From contig NC_080422.1 of the NCBI RefSeq assembly GCF_029873635.1, positions 8,835,764-8,899,763 on the forward strand: a stretch of DNA of 64,000 bases. Reading direction: 5' to 3'. The stretch comes from Malania oleifera (lineage: Eukaryota > Streptophyta > Magnoliopsida > Santalales > Ximeniaceae). Numbering within the stretch: position 1 is the stretch's first letter; each line of letters begins with the position of its first letter. Under the pieces are notes generated by a model. The model was given only the letters and a program-made list of their open reading frames with translations, was not told the origin of the DNA and ran no database searches. The position numbers and the translations under genes were made by a program. This document shows, one piece after another, positions 1 through 11,010 of this stretch.

Positions 1-1870
1 ACCCCAGGTTTGTTTCTGACCCTTTTTCTTAATTCTCACCATTCAGATTATTATTTTTAGTTTTACAATTTCATTTTAATTTATTACACACCAGCTGTCT
101 CAAACCGCCGCAGCAGTGGAAAATCGTCGGTGTTATGCGCATTTCAACTAGATGAAGCCAATCGAGCGGCGATTCTATCTTATGAATCTGAAACCTTACT
201 TGGTTGTTTCTAACTCTCCCTTGTAATATTTACTGATTTTATTAATTTCTTTGAGTTTCATCTCTTGGACAACTTGTCCACACACACACCAACACACATA
301 ATGCCACGTGTGATGTTTTTGGTATTGTTTATTATATAATAATTTTTCTTCTTAATGTTATTTTGTATATATATTGTATTATTATTGTTTTATTTGTTCT
401 AATATCTAATGTTTGGGGTTCTTTTTTTTTTTTTTTTTGTAATCATTGTAATATACTTATTTTTTATTTTTTATTGTGTAGACATTATTTAGGCTTTTTG
501 ATGTATTTAGGATATTTGTCATATTTATTGTTCATACGGTATTTAGGGATTTTGTTTATTATTTATGATTGTAATATTTATGCACATCTAGGATTCTTGA
601 TTATTTACATTATTTTCATAATACGACCATTAGGGTTTTGGGTTATTTGTTTATTTTAGGGGTTTTGGCTATTTCACGTTATTAGGGTTTTGAGTAGTGT
701 TTTATTTAATTTACTTTATATTGCTATTGCGTATATATTGATGTTCATTATTGTTTATTATTTATTTATTTCTTGTATACGATTGTATTATCATTTTGTC
801 GTGTTCATAACATTGTTGTGGAATTTTTAATGCTATAATATTTATTTGAATAAATGATATTTATATTTAGCAACTTAGAATTGTAAGTAGCATTATACAT
901 TTAATTTAGTATTTTAGGTGACCGTGTACATTTAGTAATATAACATTTTAGGTAATATTATATATTATTATTATATTTTTAGTATGTTAATATACAAGGT
1001 ATTAATTATTATGGTAAGTTTAATATTTTAGGTAATATTTTTGGTATCATGCTATTATATGGTATGTTTAGTATATATAGTATTATAGTAATCTATTACG
1101 TATTATATTATTTGTGGATATTTATTATTATTATTATCGTAATTATGTGTATTATGGTATGTTTAAGTATTTTTGTTATAACGCACATGTAGTATTTTAA
1201 TATTTGCTCATTATCTTAGTCTATATTATTGTTTATATTCTACTATTATTGGTATGTTAGATATTTTAGCTTCTATTATATATGTTGATTAGTATGTATT
1301 TTGGTATCCTAATATTATAGTTTATTACTATTTTATTTACTTATTTATTATGTTTAAATTATTATATCTATTATTAAAACCTCCCATACTAATATTTTCC
1401 TATAAAACTTTTACTTACAATTTTAAAATGTGGGAGCGTATTTTCTTAAATAATTTTGATTTTAATCCCTATGATTTAATTGCAAGGGGTATTAGCCTTT
1501 GCGCATCACGTACCCTAAGCTCTGAGGGAATATATGTGTATATTTATTTATTTTCCTATGTATTTATAAATTCATAAAAAGGAGTAATGTAAAGATTTAT
1601 TAGATTAACTTAGGGATAATTTTAAATTAATTAGGTACCGTTCTTGAGAACGGGCGCGTAGGGGGTGCTCGTACCTTCCCCTCGCGTAACCGAACTCCCG
1701 ACCCCAACTCTGGTAATGTAGACCGATTCTACCCCTAACGGGGTAGTAATCATGTGTTTAAACCGCACTAAAGGTTAGTGGCGACTCCTACACCATATTT
1801 TTCCTGAAAATATTAAAATGATTTCTAATTTCGCCGCCCGGGGCACACGCGCTCCCGGGACGTCGCGACA
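1..1870 (+). repeat. 5' LTR of element 1 (right part)
   Basis: Matches 10798-12656 of the 3' LTR and ends in GTCGCGACA immediately before the PBS. The first roughly 340 bases differ from the 3' copy by many one- and two-base indels; the remainder is almost identical. The 3' 230 bp carry a GC-richer, hairpin-rich segment inside otherwise very AT-rich LTR sequence. Confidence 0.9.
1638..1859 (+). other. Chain of short hairpins at the LTR 3' end (element 1)
   Basis: Inverted repeats seen in order: CCGTTC/GAACGG (1638-1653, loop TTGA), CTACCCC/GGGGTAG (1729-1746, loop TAAC), a CTAACC/GGTTAG stem near 1760-1777 (imperfect in this copy, perfect in the other three LTRs), and CCCGGG/CCCGGG (1837-1859). 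The same chain occurs at 12424-12645, 28750-28971 and 39990-40211. It lies in the probable U5 region just before the PBS. A role in reverse transcription or packaging is inference. Confidence 0.6.
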
Positions 1871-1872
1871 GC

Positions 1873-1892
1873 TTGGCGACTCCGCTGGGGAC
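1873..1892 (+). promoter_or_regulatory. Primer binding site, element 1
   Basis: TTGGCGACTCCGCTGGGGAC lies two bases after the LTR end. It would pair with a tRNA 3' end finishing GAGTCGCCA; Ogre/Tat elements are known to use tRNA-Arg, which fits, but no tRNA gene is present here to confirm it. Confidence 0.7.
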
Positions 1893-3610
1893 TTAGAGAG
1901 TCGAGCCATTAATTAATTGAAAATTGTCCCAAGTTTAAATTTAATAAATCTTTTAATTACTCCTTGTTTTGTAAATATAGTAATTCGTAAATAACCTTGA
2001 TTAATTGTAAATATTTTGCTTCCATAATTTACAAATAACCTTACTTAATTAAAAATATTTTGTTTCCTAATTTTGTGAATATTGATTGTAAATATTTTGT
2101 TTCTAAATATTCTGAATAAGCATATTAATTGTAGATATTGTGAATAAGCATATTAATTACAGATATTTTGTATACTAATCATAAATATTTTGTTTCCTTA
2201 TTTTTTGTTTCCAAATTTTTAGAATCAACATGTTAATGGCAGATAATATGTTTCCATATCTTGTGAATAAATACATTAATGGTAGATATCTTGCTTCCAT
2301 ATTCTTTATAGCATGTGAATAAATGTGGGGATAGCGGGATTAGGTTAAAGTTTGAATTCACACACTCTCACGCTCTATACCCGAGCTTTACCTGCTAAGA
2401 TTAGATAGGGGTGTAATAGCGTTTGTCCCTTCGTAGCTTAAGCTTGATGGGACCCGCGAACCACCCCGCTCAATGCGAGTTTTGCCCGGACCCCTATGGG
2501 GGAGGATGAAATTTCAAATTGGGGACCTTTTTGTCAATAGGGATTAAATCCTACCCACACGTAATTGTCCATAGTTTTCCCTTAATTAGGATAGAGCCAT
2601 GAAGAAACCCTATAAATAGGTGTACCTACCCTGGGTTGGGACAGGAGCCACATCCTTCTCCATGTATAGTGTGTTGTATATAAGTTAAGAGATACTTTGT
2701 ATTATATCATACATTTGACATCCATACATACTACTTAGCCAGTATTCTGGAAAAGCCCAATAATGAGACCATGGCCCATCCTTTCAAAAAATGAAGCACT
2801 TGGCCCAAGCATTTTAAAATATGGGTTGGCCCAACCCTTTTCAAGTAATTAGGGCCCAATTTTTTGAGAAATAACAAGTATAGGCCCAACCTTTTCCTAA
2901 GTAAAAACTCGGTCCAGGCCTGATTTTCAAAATGGGTCAAATCCAGATTTCCATAAATGGGTTTCGGCCTTATTACCCTAAAAATTCGGGCCCATATTTT
3001 CTAAACAATCCAAGCCCAAATCCTTTTAAAATTAGGGCCTGATCCCATCATGAAGTATATTGAAGCCCATATTTTAAAATGCTTGAGGCCCAAGTGCACA
3101 CTAAAGTCCACAAGTCCGCACTGAACAATCCAACGGGTTGACCAACCTGGGTCAACCCCAACCTCAGATCATAATTTGACCCTTCATAGAATCTGAGATA
3201 CATGAACCGATTGAGGAAAGAATTGAATTTAAATTGTGGCCCATCAATGATTGTCTTGAAATCTCTCATTAGTGGGACTTTTCCTAGAATGCTGACAAAG
3301 TAGTTAGTTAGGTTACATTGCATCCATATATTCATGCGTAATTTCACGCGTAATCATGCACGATAGGTCACATGCATGTTCATATCTCTATTTATATGTG
3401 TAATTGCACTAGTTACATCCATGCACCAACATTTATTACATCTCATGGTCATGCATTAGATACTCACACATTCATGCCTTACATAATCATGCATTCACGA
3501 TGCTAAAAAGGGAAAGTTTTGGTTTGCAGTGCCTAGCCACAGAATTTTTCTGAGTAAGCAACATTGGGACTGTCACGCATCAATACAATACCAGGAGAAG
3601 GGCAAAAGAA
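1893..3610 (+). other. Leader of element 1, non-coding
   Basis: An AT-rich stretch (about 1960-2320) of loose repeats around ATTAATTGTAGATATTTTG is followed by a conserved block (2325-2690, shared with element 2 at 29420-29780) and a 2740-3060 segment rich in GGCCCAA words that element 2 carries in duplicate. No convincing ORF is seen; the short ORFs here are not similar in protein style to the extra ORF1 of Ogre. Confidence 0.6.
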
Positions 3611-5050
3611 ATGAGTGAACAATTGGAAGGTAGAGTCCTGGGTCTAGAACAAGGACAAGAAGAGATAAATGACAAGATAAGTAAGGTTCTTGAGTTACTG
3701 ATGAATAAGGGAAAGGCAGTACATGTTGATCCCGAAGTGGACCCCGCTCATCCCCCTGGGTTCACCCCAGATCATGGACAAACATCAATTTCGCCACCTG
3801 GCGTCATAGGGGGTCCACCGCCAAATATGCCTCCTTTCATCCCTGCTATGCCAGCACAAGGGTTCCCAGTGGTAGGGACTCCCCCATTAGTAGCTTCTGA
3901 TCTGGGGATGAACAGATCTGAAACTGAAAGTCGATACGATGTACTAGAGGAACGCCTGAAAGCTATTGAGGGATCCAATACATTCGACTCTGTAGATCCC
4001 AATGACCTGTGCCTCGTGCCAAAGGTCACCCTGCCACCGAAATTCAAAATACTAGATTTTGAAAAATTTGATGGGACCCACTGTCCTCAGACCCACCTAC
4101 GCCTGTATTGCCAAAAAATGGCTGCACATACTGATGATGAAAGGTTGATGATGCATTGCTTTCAAGATAGTTTGACTGGAGCAGCTATTAGATGGTACAT
4201 TCAGCAGGATCGAGTTCGAATCCGTACTTGGAAAGATCTGGCAAATTCATTTATAGCTCAGTACCGCCATGTGATAGAGATGGCACTTGATCGTATGACC
4301 CTGCAAAGCATGCAAATGAAACCTAATGAAACATTCAGAGAATATGCATATAGATGGAGGGACATGTCCATCCAAGTGAACCCTCCGGTGGAAGATAGGG
4401 AGGCTATCTCCCTATTCGTGAATACATTGAAAGATCCCTACTTTGGGCATCTCTTAGGGGCAACCCCCCATGACTTCATGGACATTGTTTCTAGCGGAGA
4501 AAGAATCGAAACAGCCATCAAAGTCGGAAAAGCCAGAAGTAGTGGCGAAGAAACTAGTTCAGACAAGAAATGGGCATATAGGAAGAAGGATGATGAAACT
4601 CGTATGATTCAAGGGCGACTATACCAAAGAGGTCATAACCAAGGGTTTAGAAGAAATATTGTTAATCAAATAGGGAATGTAGGCACAGGGTCTCAGTCTG
4701 TTCCCTATGGGCCTACGCTCACACAGAAAAATGTTCAAACACAGAGATATGGTCCTAATAGGGTGCAACCAATTCCCATGTCCTATTCGGAATTGCTCCC
4801 CCAATTGCTCGAAAGAAGGCTTATTTCAACAATCCCTGGAGTAGCCGTACGACACCCTTTACCACAATGGTATGACCCGGACACTAAGTGCGCGTATCAC
4901 TCCAATTCTCCAGGTCACACCGTTGACCGCTGTTGGACATTTAAACACAAGGTACAGTCGTTGAGGGATGCCGGTTGGTTGGTCTTCGATGATAAGCAGC
5001 TAGGAATCCAGAGTGATCCCCTACCCAATCACGGGGAAAGAAATGGTTAA
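3611..5050 (+). CDS. gag: gag-like protein of element 1 (479 aa, open)
   Basis: One uninterrupted 479-codon frame. The N-terminus (about residues 1-40) is a short heptad-like coiled-coil segment followed by a proline-rich linker (45-100). A retrotransposon gag core follows at about 145-300, with the motif FREYAYRWRDMS at about 240-250. A basic, glutamine- and asparagine-rich tail leads to a variant zinc knuckle at 427-441 of the form C-x2-H-x5-H-x4-C, not the usual CCHC, followed by FKHKVQ and DAGWL typical of Tat/Ogre gag. Gag packages the element RNA into virus-like particles in the cytoplasm. The ATG follows a GAAGGGCAAAAGAA context conserved in element 2. Being open while pol is absent suggests supply of the other proteins in trans, which is inference. 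Confidence 0.85.
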   Translation: MSEQLEGRVLGLEQGQEEINDKISKVLELLMNKGKAVHVDPEVDPAHPPGFTPDHGQTSISPPGVIGGPPPNMPPFIPAMPAQGFPVVGTPPLVASDLGMNRSETESRYDVLEERLKAIEGSNTFDSVDPNDLCLVPKVTLPPKFKILDFEKFDGTHCPQTHLRLYCQKMAAHTDDERLMMHCFQDSLTGAAIRWYIQQDRVRIRTWKDLANSFIAQYRHVIEMALDRMTLQSMQMKPNETFREYAYRWRDMSIQVNPPVEDREAISLFVNTLKDPYFGHLLGATPHDFMDIVSSGERIETAIKVGKARSSGEETSSDKKWAYRKKDDETRMIQGRLYQRGHNQGFRRNIVNQIGNVGTGSQSVPYGPTLTQKNVQTQRYGPNRVQPIPMSYSELLPQLLERRLISTIPGVAVRHPLPQWYDPDTKCAYHSNSPGHTVDRCWTFKHKVQSLRDAGWLVFDDKQLGIQSDPLPNHGERNG

Positions 5051-7078
5051 TATGTTGTAGGAGCCGAGGTCAGGCAAAAGAATCAGTCAAGTTATGGATC
5101 CTAGAGTTCTCGTAAGGAGCCCAAAGGGAGCAAAAGTACACAAGGGGCAAGTTTTTGATTATCTAGTTTGTTTCATGTGATGATGTCAATTTAATTCCCT
5201 ATCTTCTAGAAGTCTGTCGACACTATTGTCTCGGACAATTTTCCTTTCATCAATAAATTGAATTATGCATTCTTTTCATATCACTTGTGTCCTGAGTTCA
5301 ATTGACCAAGAGTTTGTTTGCTGATGTTTCGTGTAAAGATAAGGAAAATAATAATACCAATATTCATAAGCCAGAAAGTGATGTTAATTTTGAAAACCAA
5401 ACACGGGAGGTGGAATCAGAAGAAGATAAAACAATTTTCCTCACCCTATGAAGACAGATGTTCTCGAAGGAATTCAGAAAAATATATGTAGTGCTAAGAG
5501 TTTCAAGTCAATTCATTATTCATGTTTTGATCAAATGACAGATGGCCATCTTTGGCCGACCAGTTATTCCTAAAAAGAGCCAAATATTGATTTACCAATT
5601 GCTAACCAAGTTAAGCTTGATTGTTAAACTAGCCTTTTCTTAAAAGTCAGTTCACCAAAAAGTTAACCTGGGTTGGGTCTCCTAGCGTTTGGCAAGTCAT
5701 ATGAGACAACAATGGGCTATCGAAATGATGGCAGGCCATTTTTCTGCTATCCAAAAGAAATTCAAAGAAGAAATCTCTTGCAAGCCCTTTTGAGCCTGAA
5801 AAATTCATTTATTAATTAACCCGTCAAAGGATCACACCCTACACTGGGGCAATTTTAAAGGATTAGTCCCAAATGAAGTTCAAACAAAAATGAAAAAATC
5901 CCTTCATGAAAGAGAAAAACAAAAGGGAGCAATAAAAGAAAATGGAAAGAGAAAGAAGAAAAGAGAAAGAAAATAAGGGACATACTACGCATGTGATCCT
6001 TGACCAAATTACCCTTGATGAAAATGATGATTTTGAGCCCTATTTAACTCTTTCTTTCTTTAACCTATAACCCCCAGCCTACATTACGGTCCAAATGAAG
6101 TCCTGACCAGATTGGTATACATTGTTGTCTCTAATGATTTGTCAGACTCAATGACGAGTCTGAACTACGTAATGACCTGATCCTGAAAAGGTACGTAGGC
6201 AGCTTGTTTGAATAACAAGTTCGGTCAACATCTTGCAAAACGTCTCAACTTGAACTGGGGGCGTAAAACATTATTTAGGGTGATATTTTTTAGCCTTAGT
6301 TTCCCTTTTATTCTGAAAACCTGTATCCCTTAGCCTACGTTTCGTCCCGAGTCTTAAAGACCATCTTGAGATCAAAACATGAGTTGAAGTTGACTAAACT
6401 AAAGACAACGTTTAAATAGGTGAAATTTCTAATGGTTTCACAGTATGATGAAACAAAAGAAGAGAGGTGGCCATCGATAAAGTTGGGATAGTCGAAGAAA
6501 AGATCAGCCATTCAGTTTGGTAAATTAAACATCAATATCATATGGCTTTTGAATACTGGTATAAATTTTTCTTGTAATAACATTGGGACATGGTAAAACA
6601 TCTTTTTGGGTGGTTGACCTTTTGATTTCCCAAGTTGATGTCATAATTGCATAATCATTCCAATGGGATGGATAGTCAAAGAGTTTCAGAATCACCAGAA
6701 ATTTCTATAAAGAAGATCCTTGTGGAGAAAGAGCAGTCAAACTGGGGCAAATGTTATGCCAAGTTCAAAAGGAATCCAACAATAGATTCAAGATCGGTGA
6801 CAGATGAATTTAACTGGGGCAAATTCCGAGTTGAGTCTCAGTAGGTCCCATTCAAGAACTTTCTTATCGGATTGGAATAGGAAATCAGAGTCAAGATCAT
6901 CTGTAGTTCCATTCAACTGGGGCAGATTTTATGATTTTCATTTGAGCTGAGTCAATCACTTCCATGACCGGATGAATAAAGAAGATTAAGCTAAGATCGG
7001 TTACAAATCCATTCAAATGTGGCGAACCTCATGTAGAGACCAAAGATGAGGACATTGATCATGAGTGCATTGGGAGAA
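5051..7078 (+). other. Post-gag non-coding region of element 1
   Basis: About 2 kb with no recognisable pro-pol remnant. It aligns by eye with 32465-34430 of element 2, including a block at 6070-6270 holding three hairpins and several places where the phrase AACTGGGGC recurs (6250, 6740, 6810, 6920). The recurrence suggests an old dispersed repeat inside the region. Confidence 0.6.
6143..6219 (+). other. Three-hairpin conserved block, element 1
   Basis: Stem 1 CAGACTC/GAGTCTG (6143-6162, loop AATGAC); stem 2 CTACGTA/TACGTAG (6165-6198); stem 3 CTTGTT/AACAAG (6203-6219, loop TGAAT). Element 2 has the identical stems at 33500-33576 with loops AATGTT and TAAAT. A similar ACGTAGGCAGC sequence is, from memory, widespread in plant Tat/Ogre elements. 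Probably a cis-acting RNA structure; function unknown. Confidence 0.6.
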
Positions 7079-7556
7079 AAGATTCATGCATTATCATGCA
7101 TTACCCCAAATTTCATACATTGTCATACATTTCATGCATTACCTAGATTTCACATATTGCCATGCATTCCATGCACTACCATTCATCTCATACATTGTCA
7201 TGCATTTCATGCATTATCTACATTTCATGCATTATCATCCATTACATGCAGTACCTACATTTCATGTACTACCGTACATTTCATGCATTGTCATGTATTT
7301 CAAGCATTACCATACATCTTATGCATCGTCATGCATTGCATGCATTTCATGTATTACCATACATCTTATGCATTTCCATGCATTTCACACATTGCCATAC
7401 ATCTTATGCATTACCATACATCTTATGCATCGCCTTGCATGTCATGCACACATTACCACACATCTCATGCATTGCCATGCATTTCATGTATTACTATGCA
7501 TCTCATGCATTGTCATGCATTTCACGCATTACCATACATCTTATGCATTTTATATT
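7079..7556. repeat. 19-bp CATGCATT tandem array, element 1
   Basis: About 25 imperfect units of the form CATGCATTACCATACATCT. The palindrome ATGCAT recurs in most units. The long ORFs that cross it in three frames (His-, Cys-, Met- and Ile-rich) are products of the repeat and are not called as genes. Confidence 0.9.
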
Positions 7557-7934
7557 TTAGCATCACAAAAATAAAAAATAAAAATCACCAGTTAGCAACA
7601 TGCATACATATAGCAGCATATCATTGCATTCTAGCATCACAAGCAGCAATAGAGCACCCTTCACACTTGTCTTGAGCTTTCAAATGATTATTTGACATCT
7701 TGGATGGAGAGATTTCAGTTGTATTGGGGTAACTGACCCCAAGCACACATTGATTTACTTGGAAAACTAGGGCAAGTTGACCCCAGACACACGTTGATTT
7801 ATTTTGAACTGGGGCAACAAATCCCAAAGATAGGGGATTCATTCATTGAGATTTAGACTTTACCCCAAGTGCATTTTCCAAATAGAGTAACAACTTTCCA
7901 AATTTTGCTTTCACATCTTGTTACTGGATTGAGG

Positions 7935-8612
7935 TGGCTGGATCATCGTGTCCCTACGGCTCGGATTCTTACATTCGAAGCAAGCCATCATTGTGTCTCA
8001 TGGCTGGATCATCGTGTCCCTACGGCTCGGATTCTTACATTCGAAGCAAGCCATCATTGTGTCCCATGGCTGGATCATCGTGTCCCTACGGCTCGGATTC
8101 TTATATTCGAAGCAAGCCATCATTGTGTCCCATGGCTGGATCATCGTGTCCCTACGGCTCGGATTCTTACATTCGAAGCAAGCCATCATTGTGTCCCATG
8201 GCTGGATCATCGTGTCCCTACGGCTCGGATTCTTACATTCGAAGCAAGCCATCATTGTGTCCCATGGCTGGATCATCGTGTCCCTAAGGCTCGGATTCTT
8301 ACATTCGAAGCAAGCCATCATCGTGTCCCATGGCTGGATCATCGTGTCCCTACGGCTCGGATTCTTACATTCGAAGCAAGCCATCATTGTGTCCCATGGC
8401 TAGATCATCGTGTCCCTACGGCTCGGATTCTTACATTCGAAGCAAGCCATCATTGTGCCCCATGGCTGGATCATCGTGTCCCTACGGCTCGGATTCTTAC
8501 ATTCGAAGCAAGCCATCATTGTGTCCCATGGCTAGATCATCGTGTCCCTACGGCTCGGATTCTTACATTCGAAGCAAGCCATCATTGTGTCCTATGGCTG
8601 GATCATCGTGTT
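7935..8612. repeat. 66-bp tandem array, ten units, element 1
   Basis: Units start at 7935 and every 66 bp to 8595, with only a few substitutions between units, so the array is young. The unit is a multiple of three and has no stops in several frames on both strands, which creates spurious ORFs repeating a 22-residue peptide. I do not call them proteins. Confidence 0.95.
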
Positions 8613-9385
8613 CCCACCTTATTGACCCATCGCGGTCTCACCTTATTAACCCTTTTCGGTCCCACTCTTATTGACCCTTCGCGGTCCCACCTTATTGACC
8701 CTTCGCAGTCTCACCTTATTGACCTATCACGGTCCCATTCTTATTGACCCATCGCGGTCCCACCTTATTGACCCTTCGCGGTCCCACCTTATTGACCTAT
8801 CACGGTCCCATTCTTATTGACCCATCGCGGTCCCACCTTATTGACCCTTCGCGGTACCACCTTATTGACCTATCACGGTCCCATTCTTATTGACCCATCG
8901 CGGTCCCACCTTATTGACCCTTCGCGGTCCCACCTTATTGACCGATCACGGTCTCATTCTTATTGACCCATCGCAGTCCCACCTTATTGACCCATTGCGG
9001 TCCCACCTTATTAACCCTTTGCGGTTCCACTCTTATTGACCCTTCGCGGTCCCACCTTATTGACCCTTCGCGGTCCCACCTTATTGACCTATCACGGTCC
9101 CATTCTTATTGACCTATCGTGGTCCCACCTTATTGACCCTTCGCGGTCCCACCTTATTGACCTATCGTGGTCCCATTCTTATCGACCCATCGCGGTTCCA
9201 TCTTATTGACCCTTTATAGTCCCACTTTATTGACCCTTTGCAGTCCCATTCTTATTGACCCATCGCGGTTCCATCTTATTGACCCTTCACAGTCCCACTT
9301 TATTGACCCTTTGCAGTCCCACTCTTATTGACCATTCGCAGTCCCACCTTATTGACCATCCACGGTCCCACCTTATTGACCCTTC
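8612..9385. repeat. 24/25-bp tandem array, element 1
   Basis: About 31 units of GGTCCCACCTTATTGACCC plus five or six bases (TTCGC, ATCGC and variants). A higher-order alternation of CACCTTATT and CATTCTTATT forms is visible. This array is absent from element 2. Confidence 0.9.
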
Positions 9386-9480
9386 ATGAACTATAGCTCG
9401 GGTTCCTACCCCCGGTGCAAATCCCCGTCCTTGAACTATAGCTCGGGTTCCTACACTCGACGCAAGTCATTCTCATGGAC
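9386..9480. repeat. Two remnant units related to the 46-bp repeat, element 1
   Basis: Two copies containing ACTATAGCTCGGGTTCCTAC then a GCAAG- or GCAAA-type end and TCATTCTCATG. They share the GCTCGGGTTC...GCAAGTCATTCTCATG frame of the 46-bp array that is expanded in element 2. Confidence 0.6.
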
Positions 9481-9594
9481 TCTCAAGCATACATGCAAAT
9501 CGGTTTTCACAAATCATTTTGGTCTCTTTTGTTACATTGGGCCTAGTCCAAAATCAGTGTCTTTTATCTTTGCAGGCTTGTTGCTACAAATAAC

Positions 9595-9649
9595 GTAGGA
9601 GAATTCCTACTTTTACTTTGAAGCGACGAAGCCTACAAAGAGGGGCAGC
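9595..9649 (+). promoter_or_regulatory. Hairpin and polypurine tract before 3' LTR, element 1
   Basis: GTAGGA/TCCTAC hairpin (9595-9610, loop GAAT) followed by the tract AAAGAGGGGCAGC ending directly at the LTR start TGTAGACACCCC (9650). The purine tract primes plus-strand DNA in LTR elements. Confidence 0.7.
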
Positions 9650-9880
9650 TGTAGACACCCCATTTTTACCCAGGCCCGATATGATTATTATTATTATTAT
9701 TATTATTTACATTGTTATTATTACTTCATTTTTATTTTTATTTTTATTTTTTGCTATAATTATTATTATTATTATTTTATTATTGTCATTTTTACTATTA
9801 CTATTAGTATTATTATTATTACTAGTCTTATTATTATTATTTTATTGATAGTATCTTTATTATTTTTACTTTTACTACAA

Positions 9881-9911
<31 letters not shown>

Positions 9912-10063
9912 CCTTATTGATTTTATTATTATTATTATAATAATTATTATTACTATTACTATTTTCATTATTACCATAATAGTAAAAGCAAAAAAAAAAA
10001 AAAAAAAGAAAAAGAAAAATAAAAACAAAAAGGAAGTTTTTTTTAGGGTTTACAGAATTTTTT

Positions 10064-10071
10064 TATATAAG
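10064..10071 (+). promoter_or_regulatory. Probable TATA box of LTR type 1
   Basis: TATATAAG preceded by TTTTTTTTAGGGTTT. The other LTR type has the same upstream phrase followed by TATAAG at 26324, so this is probably the LTR core promoter. Confidence 0.5.
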
Positions 10072-10134
10072 GGGGCCATAGCCAAGCCAAAGGAGGAGGC
10101 ACAGACCAAAGAAAGAAAAATCTTACCTTGCAGT

Positions 10135-11010
10135 CTTGTGCGGCGGCAATGGAGTCGTTGGCGTTTGCGCAGTCAACTAGATGAAACCAATCGAGCAACG
10201 ATTTCTTATCCGATTAATGCGAAACTTTATGAGGTGTTTCCTAACCCTTTCATCTTAATTTTCACCGTTCAGATTCTTCTTTTGAGTTTTCTCCCTTTGT
10301 GTTAACGTCTTGCACAGCCGTATTATCGCCGCAGCAGTGGAGTCATTAGCGTCTGCGCATCGAACTGGACGAAGCCAATCAAGCAGCGATTTCTTATCCG
10401 ATCAATGCGAAATTTTACAAGGTCGTTTCTAACCCTTTCTTATTAATTTTCACCATTCAGATTTTTTTTTTTTTGAGTTTTCTCCCTTCGTGTTAATTTC
10501 TTGCACAGCCGTATCACCGCCGCAGCAGTGGAGTCATCGGCATCTGCGCATTCAACTAGACAAAGCCAATCGAGCAGCGATTTCTTATCCGATCAATGTG
10601 AAACCTTACGAGGTCGTTTCTAACCCTTTCTTCTTAATTTTCACCGTTCAGATTTGTCTTTTGAGTTTTCTCCCTTTGTGTTAATTTCTTGCAAAGTCGT
10701 ATCACCGCCGCAGCAGTGGAGTCATCGGCGTCTGCGCATTTAACTAGACGAAGGCAATCGAGCGGCGATTTCTTATCCGATCAATACGAAATTTTACCAG
10801 GTTGTTTCTGACCCTTTTATCTTAATTCTCACCATTCAGATTATTATTTTTAGTTTTACAATTTCATTTTAATTTATTACACAGCTGTCTCACCGCCGCA
10901 GCAGTGGAATCGTCGGTGTATGCGCATTCAACTAGATGAAGCCAATCGAGCGGCGATTTCTTATCTGATCAATCTGAAACCTTACTTGGTTGTTTCTAAC
11001 TCTCCCTTGT
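10135..11010. repeat. About 187-bp tandem repeat inside LTR type 1 (five units)
   Basis: Units recur at about 10143, 10330, 10517, 10706 and 10892. Each contains CGCCGCAGCAGTGGA, AACTAGACGAAGCCAATCGA, CGATTTCTTATC and a T-rich tail ending near TTGCACAGCCGTA. They lie just downstream of the TATA box, probably in the transcribed part of the LTR. The last unit is also seen at window positions 95-230. Confidence 0.85.

Noticed and set aside
363-659. Ile/Phe/Tyr-rich small ORFs in AT-rich LTR zones (also at 9618, 11198, 25974, 27237, 37232)
   Set aside because: Low-complexity ATT/TTA sequence gives hydrophobic pseudo-proteins; not genes.
7046-7675. Long His/Cys/Met-rich ORFs over the CATGCAT array, and the same at 34331-35157
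   Set aside because: Three overlapping frames are equally open; composition is dictated by the 19-bp unit and no domain is present.
7935-8612. CRISPR-like direct repeats
   Set aside because: Units are contiguous with no unique spacers and lie in a plant retroelement.
7869-8747. 292-codon ORF with a repeating 22-residue peptide
   Set aside because: The 66-bp unit is a multiple of three and stop-free in several frames on both strands; ORFs in all of them are by-products of the array.
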